A stretch of DNA of 44,791 nt from Aliiruegeria lutimaris (GCF_900099935.1 NZ_FNEK01000039.1:1-44791), one strand, 5' to 3'; positions 10,731 through 19,494 are shown, counted from the first letter of the stretch. Notes: generated by a model from the letters alone, not told the origin. A program made the numbers and translations.

Positions 10731-10795
10731 GGGGGGCGTTGCCCCCCGCGCTCTATCGAGCGCTCCCCCCAGGATATTTGAGGAAAGATGATGGC
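10731..10795 (+). repeat. Dispersed palindromic repeat, copy B (type 1 head)
   Basis: GGGGGGCGTTGCCCCCC palindrome, then GCGCTC/GAGCGC hairpin with a C-run, then the tail AGGATATTTGAGGAAAGATG. It lies between the convergent genes gluQ and ndk and matches the copy at 17114 almost base for base. Confidence 0.85.
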
Positions 10796-10835
10796 AAGCC
10801 GGTTTCTTTCGTTCTCCGGCAGGCGTTTCCGCAAA

Positions 10836-10867
10836 AAGAATGGCCGCGCCGAAGGATCGGCGCGGCC
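10836..10867 (-). terminator. Intrinsic terminator of ndk
   Basis: A perfect 11-bp stem GGCCGCGCCGA/TCGGCGCGGCC closes on AGGA. On the minus strand it is followed by ATTCTTTTTG, giving the T-run for termination of ndk. Confidence 0.88.
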
Positions 10868-10893
10868 TTGAGTTTCGAAAACGTCAGGTAGCG

Positions 10894-11316
10894 TCAGCCG
10901 ACCAGTTCGAGGCCGGAGAAAAAGTAGCCGATCTCGAAGGCGGCGGTCTCCGGGGCGTCGGAGCCGTGCACGGAGTTTTCGCCGAGCGAGAGCGCAAACT
11001 CGCGGCGGATGGTGCCTTCGGCGGCATCGGAGGGGTTAGTGGCGCCCATGACTTCGCGGTTCTTCGAAATGGCGTCTTCGCCTTCGAGCACCTGCACGAC
11101 GACCGGCTCGGAGATCATGAAGGTGGTCAGTTCGTCAAAGAAGGGGCGTTCCTTGTGCACGCCGTAAAAGACGCTGGCTTGAGCCTTGGTCATCTGGATG
11201 CGCTTTTGCGCAATGATGCGCAGGCCCGCTTCCTCGAACTTGGCGTTGATCTTGCCGGTCAGGTTCCGTTTCGTGGCGTCGGGCTTGATGATGGAAAGGG
11301 TGCGTTCGATGGCCAT
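10894..11316 (-). CDS. ndk: Nucleoside-diphosphate kinase
   Basis: Ndk transfers the gamma phosphate of ATP to nucleoside diphosphates through a phosphohistidine. The 140-residue product begins [18 protein letters not shown] and has the catalytic H117 in [13 protein letters not shown] together with the nucleotide-binding block [15 protein letters not shown]. The length is normal for the family. The ATG at 11316 is chosen over the open frame 15 codons upstream because it matches the family start and has a GGGGAG ribosome site upstream. It has its own terminator and is probably monocistronic. Confidence 0.97.
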   Translation of the reverse strand: MAIERTLSIIKPDATKRNLTGKINAKFEEAGLRIIAQKRIQMTKAQASVFYGVHKERPFFDELTTFMISEPVVVQVLEGEDAISKNREVMGATNPSDAAEGTIRREFALSLGENSVHGSDAPETAAFEIGYFFSGLELVG

Positions 11317-11465
11317 TGGTAACTCCCCAGGGCGTGATGAAACTTGCGCGGGCCGTAGCATGGGCGCGCCGGGTTGAAAAGCCCTTCAGCGATGGCTGGG
11401 TTGCCACCGGACCCCGTCGCTGGCCATCCCGCGCCGGTTTCAGCGGTGCCTATGACCGCGACAGG

Positions 11466-12881
11466 TCAGGCCAAGGCGATATCGTCGATATAGAACTCGT
11501 CGCCAATGCCCGCTTCGACCGAGAACTGGTCGATGCCAGTGGCATTGTCGAACGCGACCCAGCCATCGGTGTCGAGATCGTCTTCGGTGATTACCGCCCG
11601 GCCAATCACGTTGCCCGAGGCGTCGGCGAAGAGGATCGTCGCGGTCTCGCCCAGGTCGAGATCGATGATGTACATACCATCGAGATCGGACTGCTCGTCC
11701 CCGCCATGGGTAACATTCATCTCGTGGGTCGTGCCATCCGCATCCGTCCAGACGCGGAACTCCGCATCGCCGTCTCCGTCATAATCGTAATCGGCGACCG
11801 AGGAATCCCGCTCCTCGAAATAGTTGGTGGCGGAGGTGAGCTGACTGATCCAGAAATCCCCGCCCGGGCCATCCTGGTAGATATAGATCCCGAGCAGGTC
11901 GGAGGTGAACGGGTCGTAGACGCCGATCATGTCCTCGAACTGGATGTCGCCGGCCGGCGTGGGATAGCTGACCTGCAGGCCGACATCGCCATACTGCGTG
12001 GTCCCGGACCCATCCGTGGCTTCGTACCAGAAATAGACCGACGGCGCGTCTTCGCCGGAGCCCGGCTCGGTGTCGTACTGGCCATTCGGGTCCCAGATCA
12101 GCGTGCCATCGGCCGTCAACGTCAGGATCGAGCCGTCATTCAGAAGCCCGCCATTGAGGAAATAGTCGAGGTCGACCCCGTCCGGGACAAGGTCAAGATC
12201 GTTGACACCGTCATTGTCGATATTGATCTGCGCGTCGAGGATCGCCGAGACCGACAGGCCGTCGCCGAGATCGCCCCCTTCCAGGTAATCATTGGCCAGC
12301 ACGTTGAGCTGCACTGTCTGGTCATATTGAACCGCGGCGTAGTCGCTGCCGGTGATGATCGTGCCCGGCTCTGTATATTGCACGAAGAGGACCTGCTCGA
12401 CATTTGTGAGGTGGTCCACATCCCCGCTGCCATCGAGCGCGTAGACCTCGAACCCGGTCACGACGGTCTGCTGCTTCTTTCCGTTGCCGATGGTCTCGGT
12501 CAGGATCACGACGTCGTAATCCTCCCCCTCAAGACCTTCATAAATGACGACGTCAATGCCACCATCGTCGCCGCCATCGATGACGTCCGATCCGGCGCCG
12601 CCATAGATGGTGTCCGATCCGTCGCCGCCATTGACGATGTCGTCGCCGTCATCGCCCCAGAGCGTGTCGTCGCCGGCGCCGCCCTCGATCGTGTCACTGC
12701 CGCCGCCACCATGGATCTCGTCATTTCCGCCGAGGCCCCAGATGATGTCGTCCAGCTCCGTAGAGAAGACGGGGGTCGAGTTCAGGTCGATGAAATCGTT
12801 AACCTCGGTGCCGACAATGGCGCCGTCGGGCGGCGACACGGTGGAGCCCCCGTTTCCACCCTTTCCGCTTGGTTTAGGCAT
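11466..12881 (-). CDS. RTX-type calcium-binding repeat protein, probably secreted
   Basis: The 471-residue, strongly acidic product has about six glycine/aspartate nonapeptide repeats at residues 49-108 (for example GGAGDDTLWGDDGDDIV and GGAGSDVIDGGDDGG), which form a calcium-binding beta roll. A VCBS/cadherin-like segment follows with VLANDYLEGGDLG near residue 195, then Asp/Gly-rich beta domains to the end. There is no Sec signal peptide, which fits C-terminal-signal type I secretion. The N-terminus is low-complexity (MPKPSGKGGNGGS). No ABC exporter, membrane-fusion protein or catalytic domain is next to it. Its role (surface layer, adhesion or matrix) is unknown. Confidence 0.82.
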   Translation of the reverse strand: MPKPSGKGGNGGSTVSPPDGAIVGTEVNDFIDLNSTPVFSTELDDIIWGLGGNDEIHGGGGSDTIEGGAGDDTLWGDDGDDIVNGGDGSDTIYGGAGSDVIDGGDDGGIDVVIYEGLEGEDYDVVILTETIGNGKKQQTVVTGFEVYALDGSGDVDHLTNVEQVLFVQYTEPGTIITGSDYAAVQYDQTVQLNVLANDYLEGGDLGDGLSVSAILDAQINIDNDGVNDLDLVPDGVDLDYFLNGGLLNDGSILTLTADGTLIWDPNGQYDTEPGSGEDAPSVYFWYEATDGSGTTQYGDVGLQVSYPTPAGDIQFEDMIGVYDPFTSDLLGIYIYQDGPGGDFWISQLTSATNYFEERDSSVADYDYDGDGDAEFRVWTDADGTTHEMNVTHGGDEQSDLDGMYIIDLDLGETATILFADASGNVIGRAVITEDDLDTDGWVAFDNATGIDQFSVEAGIGDEFYIDDIALA

Positions 12882-13190
12882 GGTCGATCCTTTCTCTCAA
12901 GGACAGGCCGCCCCCTGCCCGCCAAATGGTTGATTCCTCAAAGCCTGACACAACCCAAAGTTATGTCTGAGCATTTTGGGCGGTTGTGGACAGACCGGAG
13001 CCAATCAGGCCCATCGGACGAAATTGTACCCGCCTGAGAGCAAGAAAGTGACGTTGGGTCATCATTACCGCTCCACGGGAGAGCGTGCGTTTTGCCGAAT
13101 CACCAAGCCAGAGGGGCGGGCCACGGCGGGCAGCTCCCGGTCGCAGCACGGCTTGTTGACACCGCCTGAAGGCTGGTGCACAGCGCCGCC
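12882..13190. other. Divergent intergenic region between the RTX gene and the ABC-F gene
   Basis: About 310 bases must hold the promoters for both genes. A GAGAAAGGA ribosome site precedes the RTX ATG. I see no further gene, no strong hairpin and no repeat copy. An in-frame GTG at 13176 could add five codons to the ABC-F protein. Confidence 0.5.
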
Positions 13191-15032
13191 ATGCTCAGGC
13201 TTTCCGATATTTCCTATTCCGTCGAAGGGCGTCCGCTGATCGAGCACGCCTCTGCCGTCATCCCGACCGGTCACAAGGTTGGCCTCGTGGGGCGAAACGG
13301 CACGGGCAAGACCACGCTGTTCCGTCTCATCCGGGGCGAGCTGACGCTTGAAACCGGCTCTATCGAGCTGCCGCGCGGGGCGCGGATTGGCGGCGTGGCG
13401 CAAGAGGCGCCGGGAAACGAGGTCTCGCTGCTCGACACGGTGCTGGCCGCGGACACGGAGCGCGCGGCGCTTCTGGCGGAAGCGGAAGTTGCGACCGATC
13501 CGGCCCGCATAGCCGAGGTGCAGACCCGGCTTTCCGATATCGACGCATGGTCGGCGGAGGCGCGGGCCTCGGCGATCCTGCGCGGGCTCGGCTTCGAAAC
13601 CGAAAAGCATGTCATGCCCTGCTCGGCCTTTTCGGGCGGATGGCGGATGCGCGTGGCGCTGGCCGCAGTGCTCTTTGCCCAGCCGGACCTGCTGCTGCTG
13701 GACGAGCCGACCAACTATCTCGACCTCGAAGGCGCGCTCTGGCTGGAAAACTACCTCACCCGCTATCCGCATACCGTGATCATTGTCAGCCACGACCGGG
13801 CGCTGTTGAACCGCTCCGTCGGAGCGATCCTGCATCTCGAAGACCGCAAGCTGACTCTCTACCAGGGGCCATACGACACCTTCGCCGAGACACGCGCGGC
13901 GCGGATCGCCGCCGCCGAGAGCGAGCGCAAGCGGCAGGAGGCGCGGCGCGCGCATCTGCAGTCCTATGTCGACCGGTTCCGCTACAAGGCGGACAAGGCC
14001 CGGCAGGCGCAGTCGCGGCTGAAGGCGATTGCCCGGTTGAAGCCCATAGCCACGCCGCAGGAAGCTGCCCTGCGCCGCTTCACCTTCCCCGAGCCGGAGG
14101 AACTCAGCCCACCAATCATTGCCACCGAGGGCGCTGCCATCGGTTACGGCGAGACGACGATCCTGAGCCGGCTCAGCCTGCGCGTCGATCAGGACGACCG
14201 CATCGCGCTTCTGGGAAAGAATGGCGAGGGCAAGTCGACGCTGTCCAAATTCCTCGCCGGTCGTCTGGAGGCTCAGAAAGGGCGGATCAACCGCTCGGGC
14301 AAGCTGCGGGTGGGGTATTTCGCCCAGCACCAGGTGGACGAGCTTTACCTCGACGAGACCCCGCTTGAGCATCTGAAGCGGCTGCGCCCCCAGGAGACGC
14401 CCGCCAAGTTGCGTTCCCGGCTTGGCGGCTTCGGTATCGGCGCCGAACAGGCCGACACGGTGGTCGAGAAGCTTTCGGGCGGACAGAAGGCGCGGCTGTC
14501 GCTGATGCTGGCCACGCTCGATGCGCCGCACCTGCTCATCCTCGACGAGCCGACCAACCACCTCGATATCGAGAGTCGCGAGGCGCTGGTGGAGGCACTG
14601 ACCGCCTATACCGGCGCGGTGATCCTTGTCAGCCACGACCTGCACCTGCTCACCCACGTGGCCGACCGGCTCTGGCTGGTCTCGGAGGGGCGCGTGCTGC
14701 CCTATGACGAGGATCTCGACGCCTATCGCAAGATGCTGCTGGAAAAGGACAAGCCGGAGCGGAGCAAAACGCCGGCCAAGCCCGAGCGCGTTAGCCAGTC
14801 GGTCATTCAGGAGCTGAGATCCGACGTCAGGAAATGCGAGCAACGCATGGAAAAACTTGAAGAAATGCGTTCAACGCTCTCTGAGCGCCTCGCTGACCCG
14901 GCGGTCTACGAGGCGGCAAACAAGGACAAGCTGGATCTCTGGCAGGCGAAATTCGCCGAAGTCGAGGATGCCCTGGAGCGCGCGGAAACCCTTTGGATGG
15001 ACGCCGTGGAGCGGCTGGAAGCGGCAGGCTGA
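13191..15032 (+). CDS. ABC-F family ATPase (Uup/YheS-like)
   Basis: ABC-F proteins carry two ATPase cassettes and no membrane domain, and act on ribosomes or nucleic acids. In this 613-residue protein the first cassette has Walker A GRNGTGKTT (about 34-42), signature FSGGWRMR and Walker B LLLLDEPTNYLDLE. The second has GKNGEGKST, LSGGQKARL and LLILDEPTNHLDIE. The linker between them is charged and helical (residues about 230-285). A C-terminal coiled coil (VIQELRSDVRKCEQRMEKLEE) resembles the Uup C-terminal domain. The ATG at 13191 is preferred to the GTG at 13176. It converges on the EF-hand-like gene. The exact ABC-F subfamily is not certain. Confidence 0.92.
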   Translation: MLRLSDISYSVEGRPLIEHASAVIPTGHKVGLVGRNGTGKTTLFRLIRGELTLETGSIELPRGARIGGVAQEAPGNEVSLLDTVLAADTERAALLAEAEVATDPARIAEVQTRLSDIDAWSAEARASAILRGLGFETEKHVMPCSAFSGGWRMRVALAAVLFAQPDLLLLDEPTNYLDLEGALWLENYLTRYPHTVIIVSHDRALLNRSVGAILHLEDRKLTLYQGPYDTFAETRAARIAAAESERKRQEARRAHLQSYVDRFRYKADKARQAQSRLKAIARLKPIATPQEAALRRFTFPEPEELSPPIIATEGAAIGYGETTILSRLSLRVDQDDRIALLGKNGEGKSTLSKFLAGRLEAQKGRINRSGKLRVGYFAQHQVDELYLDETPLEHLKRLRPQETPAKLRSRLGGFGIGAEQADTVVEKLSGGQKARLSLMLATLDAPHLLILDEPTNHLDIESREALVEALTAYTGAVILVSHDLHLLTHVADRLWLVSEGRVLPYDEDLDAYRKMLLEKDKPERSKTPAKPERVSQSVIQELRSDVRKCEQRMEKLEEMRSTLSERLADPAVYEAANKDKLDLWQAKFAEVEDALERAETLWMDAVERLEAAG

Positions 15033-15062
15033 GGCCGGCGCAGTCCCAACCGCCCATTCTGT

Positions 15063-15530
15063 TCAGCGGCCCGCCGTTTCCATGAAGATCTTCTTCACTG
15101 TCGCCTCGAAGCCCTTGCGGATCACCAATTGCTTGATCATGCCGCTGGTCACGATCTTGGCAAGTCCGCCGCCCGCCATCGAGATGCCGGGCGCGAAATA
15201 AACGGCATAAATCCCGTCTAGCACCAGCCCTGACATGAAATTGACGAACATCTGGTCGGCGAGTTGTTTGAAGCCGGGATCGCGTGTCAGGATCTCCGAG
15301 CTGTATTTTGCCGTCTGGGCTACCGAATTGACCGCCGTGCCCTTGACCGAGACCGGCGAAATGAAACAGGCGATCGCTTCGCCCCAGCTGACCTTGCCGT
15401 CCATGTTGCCGTCCCGATCCTCGTAAAAGGCGACGACGGCCACGACCTTGTTGTTGAGAAACCCGACGGCGCCGAATGCGGTGGTGGGGGAGTCCTTGAC
15501 GAGGACCCATTCAATTACCTGCTGAGCCAT
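15063..15530 (-). CDS. Unknown protein with one EF-hand-like loop and hydrophobic segments
   Basis: I do not recognise the family of this 155-residue protein. It alternates hydrophobic stretches (AFGAVGFLNNKVVAVVAF, FVNFMSGLVLDGIYAVYFA) with a single clear calcium-loop pattern DGNMDGKVSWGE near residues 40-51. That loop fits DxNxDGxVxxxE exactly. The C-terminal third is basic and helical (GMIKQLVIRKGFEATVKKIF). It has no signal peptide. It is convergent with the ABC-F gene, 30 bases apart, and divergent from the MarC gene. A calcium-responsive membrane-associated role is only an inference. Confidence 0.72.
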   Translation of the reverse strand: MAQQVIEWVLVKDSPTTAFGAVGFLNNKVVAVVAFYEDRDGNMDGKVSWGEAIACFISPVSVKGTAVNSVAQTAKYSSEILTRDPGFKQLADQMFVNFMSGLVLDGIYAVYFAPGISMAGGGLAKIVTSGMIKQLVIRKGFEATVKKIFMETAGR

Positions 15531-15780
15531 TCCCTAGCCACTCCGAAAAACATACCGCCGGATGGCCTAAAAACGTCCGGCCCGGTATTGGTTTTCTGAA
15601 AACGCCCCACCCCGGTTATGGCGCGGGGTAAAGGCAGTGTCGGGCGAGTCGGATGGCTTGAATAGATGACCAAGCGACGCCGTTGCGCGATTTTTTCGGC
15701 ACGTCAGGCCGAGCCTTGTGGCGATCCCCGACGGGGCGCGGTAATGACAGGGGCATGTGTTTGCGGAACGATTGGCAGAT

Positions 15781-16413
15781 ATGGACCTGACCTTCTACAT
15801 CAGCGCCTTCGTGGCGCTTTTCGTCATCATCGACCCGATCGGTCTCGCGCCGCTCTTCCTGGCGATGACGCATGGAGCCAAGAAGGCGGAGCGCCGTGCC
15901 ATCGGGCGGCGGGCGATCCTGCTGGCCTTCTTCCTGCTGACGCTGTTCGGATTGCTGGGCGACGCGGTGCTGGGCTTCATCGGCATCTCCATTTCCGCTT
16001 TCCGCATCGCGGGCGGGATCCTGCTGTTCCTGACGGCACTCGACATGCTTTTCGAGCGGCGCACGAAACGCCGAGACCATACGGCAGAGGAAGAGGAACG
16101 CCCGGACCCGTCGGTCTTTCCGCTCGCCATCCCGCTGCTGGCGGGTCCCGGCGCGATCACGACAATGATCCTGCTCGTCGGACAGGCCGGGAGCCCGGTC
16201 GAGGCAGCCGGGGTTTTCTTGGTCATGGCTTTGGTTCTGTCCGTCGTGGCGGTGATGTTCCGCAGCGCCAGCTTGCTCGAACGCGCGCTCGGACGGACCG
16301 GGACTGTGGTCGCCACGCGGCTCCTGGGCATGTTGCTGGCCGCGCTCTCGGTGCAGTTCGTGCTCGACGGATTGCGGGGCGCGGGAATGATTGCCGGAAC
16401 GGCGGCAGGCTAG
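15781..16413 (+). CDS. MarC family integral membrane protein
   Basis: MarC-family (UPF0056) proteins are six-helix inner-membrane proteins of uncertain transport role; despite the name they are not shown to confer drug resistance. The 210-residue product has the family blocks FVALFVIIDPIGLAPLFLAMT near the N-terminus, FRIAGGILLFLTALDML, and PLAIPLLAGPGAITTMILL in the middle, with six predicted membrane segments. The ATG at 15781 is used; a GTG at 15757 is in frame but offers no better ribosome site. The gene stands alone on its strand, 70 bases before an aspartic protease gene with which it may be cotranscribed. Confidence 0.88.
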   Translation: MDLTFYISAFVALFVIIDPIGLAPLFLAMTHGAKKAERRAIGRRAILLAFFLLTLFGLLGDAVLGFIGISISAFRIAGGILLFLTALDMLFERRTKRRDHTAEEEERPDPSVFPLAIPLLAGPGAITTMILLVGQAGSPVEAAGVFLVMALVLSVVAVMFRSASLLERALGRTGTVVATRLLGMLLAALSVQFVLDGLRGAGMIAGTAAG

Positions 16414-16482
16414 CGAAAACGGCGCCGAATCCCTACATGCAGGAACAGGCCCGCATTGCGGGCGCCCGAACAGGACCCGCGC

Positions 16483-17064
16483 ATGACATCTGACCAGACC
16501 GCCTCGCTGATCTACCTTCTGCTCCTGGGCATGTTGGTGGGCAGCTATGCGCTCGTGGCCAGCCGCCGCAATCTCGGCCGCAGCCTGCGCCATGGCGCGC
16601 TCTGGGGGCTGATCTTCCTCGGCGTGATCGTGGGATACGGACTGTGGGAGGATGTTCGCAGCACCGTCATACCGCGCCAATCGGTGCTGAGTGAGCAGGG
16701 TCAGATCGAGGTGCCGCTCGCGCGCGACGGCCACTACCACATGGTGCTCGACATCAATGGCGTGCCGGTGCAGTTCGTGGTCGATACCGGCGCCTCCGAC
16801 ATCGTGTTGACACAGGCAGACGCGCAGCGCGCCGGGATTGAGCTCGACGGGCTGCCCTTTCTGGGCACCGCCAACACGGCCAATGGAACCGTGCCGACGG
16901 CGCGGGTGCGGCTGGACGAAGTGGACCTGAACGGGATCGTCGACCAGCGCGTACCGGCGCTGGTCAATGGCGGCGAGATGAATGGCTCGCTTCTAGGCAT
17001 GTCCTATCTCAATCGCTTTTCAGAGGTCAGTTTCGGCAATGGAAAGATGGTGTTGACGCGCTAG
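16483..17064 (+). CDS. Membrane-anchored retropepsin-like aspartic protease
   Basis: The 193-residue product has two N-terminal membrane segments (about 8-25 and 38-54) and a single retropepsin-like domain. The active-site motif is QFVVDTGASDIVLT (catalytic D101), followed later by the flap/ALG-type region and GMSYLNRFSEVSFGNGKMVL at the end. This is the layout of the bacterial clan AA aspartic proteases found widely in alphaproteobacteria. They carry one active-site aspartate per chain and must dimerise. The ATG at 16483 lies ahead of the first membrane segment. The substrate is unknown, and the catalytic domain probably faces the periplasm. Confidence 0.88.
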   Translation: MTSDQTASLIYLLLLGMLVGSYALVASRRNLGRSLRHGALWGLIFLGVIVGYGLWEDVRSTVIPRQSVLSEQGQIEVPLARDGHYHMVLDINGVPVQFVVDTGASDIVLTQADAQRAGIELDGLPFLGTANTANGTVPTARVRLDEVDLNGIVDQRVPALVNGGEMNGSLLGMSYLNRFSEVSFGNGKMVLTR

Positions 17065-17113
17065 GCGTCGCTCCCTCAGCCTGCCACTTCCAAGGAGACC
17101 AAAGCTGCCGAGT

Positions 17114-17172
17114 GGGGGGCGTTGCCCCCCGCGCTCTGTGGAGCGCTCCCCCCAGGATATTTGAGGGAAGAC
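17114..17172 (+). repeat. Dispersed palindromic repeat, copy C (type 1 head)
   Basis: GGGGGGCGTTGCCCCCC, then GCGCTC/GAGCGC hairpin, C-run, and tail AGGATATTTGAGGGAAGACG. It is nearly identical to copy B and points toward copy G, which lies in inverse orientation just downstream. Confidence 0.85.
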
Positions 17173-17187
17173 GAGACCAACCTTTCA

Positions 17188-17262
17188 TTCATCTTTCCCA
17201 AAATACCTCCGCCGGAGGCGTGATCCGAAGGATCGTTCACGCGCGCGAAGCGCGCGCCCCCG
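17188..17262 (-). repeat. Dispersed palindromic repeat, copy G (type 2 head)
   Basis: Read on the minus strand: a GC-rich GCGCGC palindrome, GATCCTTCGGATC hairpin, GCCTCCGGCGGAGG, then the tail GGTATTTTGGGAAAGATGAA. The tail is the one shared with the type 1 copies while the head is different. The copy at 24920-24982 has the same kind of head. Confidence 0.8.
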
Positions 17263-17432
17263 AACGGCTGAAGTGGGTTCGCCAAATCGGCGGCAGGTTA
17301 AAAGCACAAAACATTCAATATCATGCATCAAAATGCTCGTCCGGCGGGCTCGCGCGAAACCATTGTGCCCGATCTGCCCTTCGCCTACGCTCCGCGCCGA
17401 ACAGAACGCGCGACCCCAAAGGGAGGACCCCC

Positions 17433-18725
17433 ATGAGCGAAGCCCGCAAACTCGGATTCGACACGTTGCAGATTCACGCCGGCGCCAGCCCGGACCCGGC
17501 CACCGGTGCCCGCCAGACGCCGATCTACCAGACGACCGCCTATGTGTTCAAAGACGCCGATCACGCGGCGCGGCTCTTCAACCTCGAAGAGGTGGGATAC
17601 ATCTATTCGCGGCTGACCAACCCGACGGTTTCAGTGCTGGCCGAGCGGATCGTCACGTTGGAAGGCGGTGTGGGCGGGTTCTGCTGCTCCTCGGGCCATG
17701 CAGCTCAGATCATGGCGCTTTTCCCGCTGATGGGACCGGGCTGCAATGTCGTGGTCTCCACGCGTCTTTACGGCGGCACGATCACCCAGTTCAGCCAGAC
17801 CATCAAGCGTTTCGGTTGGTCGGCGAAATTCGTCGACATGGATGACGTCGAGGCGGTGAAAGCGGCCATCGACGAGAATACCCGTGCGGTCTTCTGCGAG
17901 AGCATTGCCAATCCGGGCGGCTATATCACCGATATCCCGGCCATGGCGGCAGTCGCCGACGCGGCGGGCGTGCCGCTCATCGTCGACAACACGTCCGCCA
18001 CGCCTTACCTGTGCAACCCGATCGCGCTCGGCGCGACCCTGGTGGTGCATTCGACCACCAAGTACCTGACTGGTAACGGCACGGTGACCGGCGGCTGCGT
18101 GGTGGATTCGGGCAAGTTCGACTGGTCGGCCTCCGACAAGTTCCCCTCGCTCAGCCAGCCGGAGCCCGCCTATCACGGTCTGACCTTCCATGCCGCGCTC
18201 GGGGCGATGGCCTATACCTTCCACGGAATCGCCGTGGGACTGAGGGACCTCGGCATGACGATGAACCCGCAGGCGGCGCATTACACGCTGATGGGAATCG
18301 AGACGCTGAGCCTGCGCATGGAGCGTCACGTGGCGAACGCCAAGAAGATCGCCGAGTGGCTGGAGCAAGACGACCGAATCGAAAAGGTCACCTATGCCGG
18401 CCTGCCCTCCTCGCCTTATCACGGGCGTGTCGCCACGATCTGCCCGAAGGGCGCGGGCGCGCTTTTCACCTTCGCGGTCAAGGGCGGCTACGAGTCCTGC
18501 ATCAAGCTGGTGGATTCGCTGGAGCTGTTCAGCCATGTCGCCAACCTGGGCGATACCCGTTCGCTGATCATCCACTCCGCTTCGACCACGCACCGCCAGC
18601 TCACGCCCGAGCAGCAGGAAGCGGCCGGTGCCGCGCCGAACATGGTGCGGGTCTCTATCGGGATCGAGGATGCCGATGACCTGATTGCCGACCTCGACCA
18701 GGCGCTGACCAAGGCCACGGCCTGA
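17433..18725 (+). CDS. metY: O-acetylhomoserine sulfhydrylase (aminocarboxypropyltransferase)
   Basis: This is a PLP enzyme of the Cys/Met metabolism family that makes homocysteine from O-acetylhomoserine and sulfide, the direct sulfhydrylation route to methionine. The 430-residue product has the PLP lysine K210 in VVHSTTKYLTGNG, the QTTAYVF and SRLTNPT blocks, SSGHAAQ for phosphate binding, and the C-terminal LGDTRSLIIHSASTTHRQL typical of the long MetY subgroup. ATG 17433 follows a GGGAGGA ribosome site; the open frame upstream runs through repeats and is not coding. A strong terminator lies just downstream, so it is monocistronic. Confidence 0.94.
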   Translation: MSEARKLGFDTLQIHAGASPDPATGARQTPIYQTTAYVFKDADHAARLFNLEEVGYIYSRLTNPTVSVLAERIVTLEGGVGGFCCSSGHAAQIMALFPLMGPGCNVVVSTRLYGGTITQFSQTIKRFGWSAKFVDMDDVEAVKAAIDENTRAVFCESIANPGGYITDIPAMAAVADAAGVPLIVDNTSATPYLCNPIALGATLVVHSTTKYLTGNGTVTGGCVVDSGKFDWSASDKFPSLSQPEPAYHGLTFHAALGAMAYTFHGIAVGLRDLGMTMNPQAAHYTLMGIETLSLRMERHVANAKKIAEWLEQDDRIEKVTYAGLPSSPYHGRVATICPKGAGALFTFAVKGGYESCIKLVDSLELFSHVANLGDTRSLIIHSASTTHRQLTPEQQEAAGAAPNMVRVSIGIEDADDLIADLDQALTKATA

Positions 18726-18753
18726 TCCCAGGCGCCTCACGCTGAAATGACAC

Positions 18754-18787
18754 GCGCCGGACCGTTCCAACGGTCCGGCGCTTTTCG
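18754..18787 (+). terminator. Intrinsic terminator of metY
   Basis: A perfect 13-bp stem GCGCCGGACCGTT/AACGGTCCGGCGC with a 2-base centre is followed by TTTTCGTT. It lies between convergent metY and the SIMPL gene. Only the plus-strand side has a T-run. Confidence 0.9.
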
Positions 18788-18792
18788 TTCCG

Positions 18793-19494
18793 TTATTGCT
18801 CCAGCGCCCAGGTGATTGTCACCGTCGCTTGGACATCCATCTCTCCTGCCGCGACCGGCATCACCTCGCGCATCGCGCTGGCCATCGTGGCGCGCATTGG
18901 ACGGACGCCACCCATGCCGTTTTCCTCGATCGACAGGATCGGGCCGAGCCCGATCCCAGCCGCCTCGGCCAGAAGTTCCGCCTTGCGCCGCGCATCGGCC
19001 ACGGCGGCGCGGCGCGCCTCGTCCTCGACCGGCTGAGGTTCCTTCAGATCGAAGTTCAGCCCACGCAGGGTGTTGGCGCCATCGCTCACCGCCATGTCCA
19101 GCAACTGGCCGAGCGTATCGAGATCGCGCAGCCGGATCGTGACATCGCTCGCGGCAATAAAGGCCTCGATCTCTCCCTGCCCGCCATTCTCCTTCGCCTG
19201 CGCCCGGCGCGGCACAAGCGAGAGCTGGCCTGTCTGGATATCACGCGGCGCAATGCCGGCCTCCTCAAGCCGCTGGTGGATGGCCGCGATCCGCTCGCTC
19301 ATCTCGCGCAGCGCGACGGCGGCCTCGGCGTCTTCGGCGACAGCGCCCAGCGTGATCAGCGCCATGTCCGGCACCGCCGCGACGCTTCCCTCGCCGGTCA
19401 CGACCAGTTTACCAGGCGCGCCCGTCTCGGCCATCAGCGGCGAAAGGGGCAGAATCGTCGCCGCGGCGACGCACAGGACCTTGAACATTCTCAT
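18793..19494 (-). CDS. Periplasmic SIMPL-domain (DUF541) protein
   Basis: The 233-residue product has a Sec signal peptide (MRMFKVLCVAAATILPLSPLM, cut near AMAET-type site) and one SIMPL domain. Recognisable blocks are LVVTGEGSVAAVPDMALITLGA, GIAPRDIQTGQLSLVP, LGQLLDMAVSDGANTLRGLNFDL and ARRAAVADARRKAELLAEAAGI. SIMPL proteins are periplasmic or membrane-linked, can oligomerise, and have been tied to oxidative-stress tolerance, but no general activity is known. The ATG at 19494 is the one that gives the signal peptide. It is divergent from the large GspL/GspC-like gene, with a 165-base shared upstream region. Confidence 0.88.
   Translation of the reverse strand: MRMFKVLCVAAATILPLSPLMAETGAPGKLVVTGEGSVAAVPDMALITLGAVAEDAEAAVALREMSERIAAIHQRLEEAGIAPRDIQTGQLSLVPRRAQAKENGGQGEIEAFIAASDVTIRLRDLDTLGQLLDMAVSDGANTLRGLNFDLKEPQPVEDEARRAAVADARRKAELLAEAAGIGLGPILSIEENGMGGVRPMRATMASAMREVMPVAAGEMDVQATVTITWALEQ

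Larger units (their letters stand above)
17065..17432. other. Intergenic region upstream of metY
   Basis: Apart from two opposed dispersed repeats (17114-17240) this region holds a short hairpin GCAT-CAAA-ATGC near 17324 and the GGGAGGA ribosome site of metY. I looked for a SAM-II or SAM/SAH riboswitch, which often precedes such genes in alphaproteobacteria, and did not find the consensus elements. Confidence 0.5.

Noticed and set aside
17273-17432. SAM-II or SAM/SAH riboswitch before metY
   Set aside because: The short conserved loop sequences and the ribosome-site pairing expected for these classes are not present.
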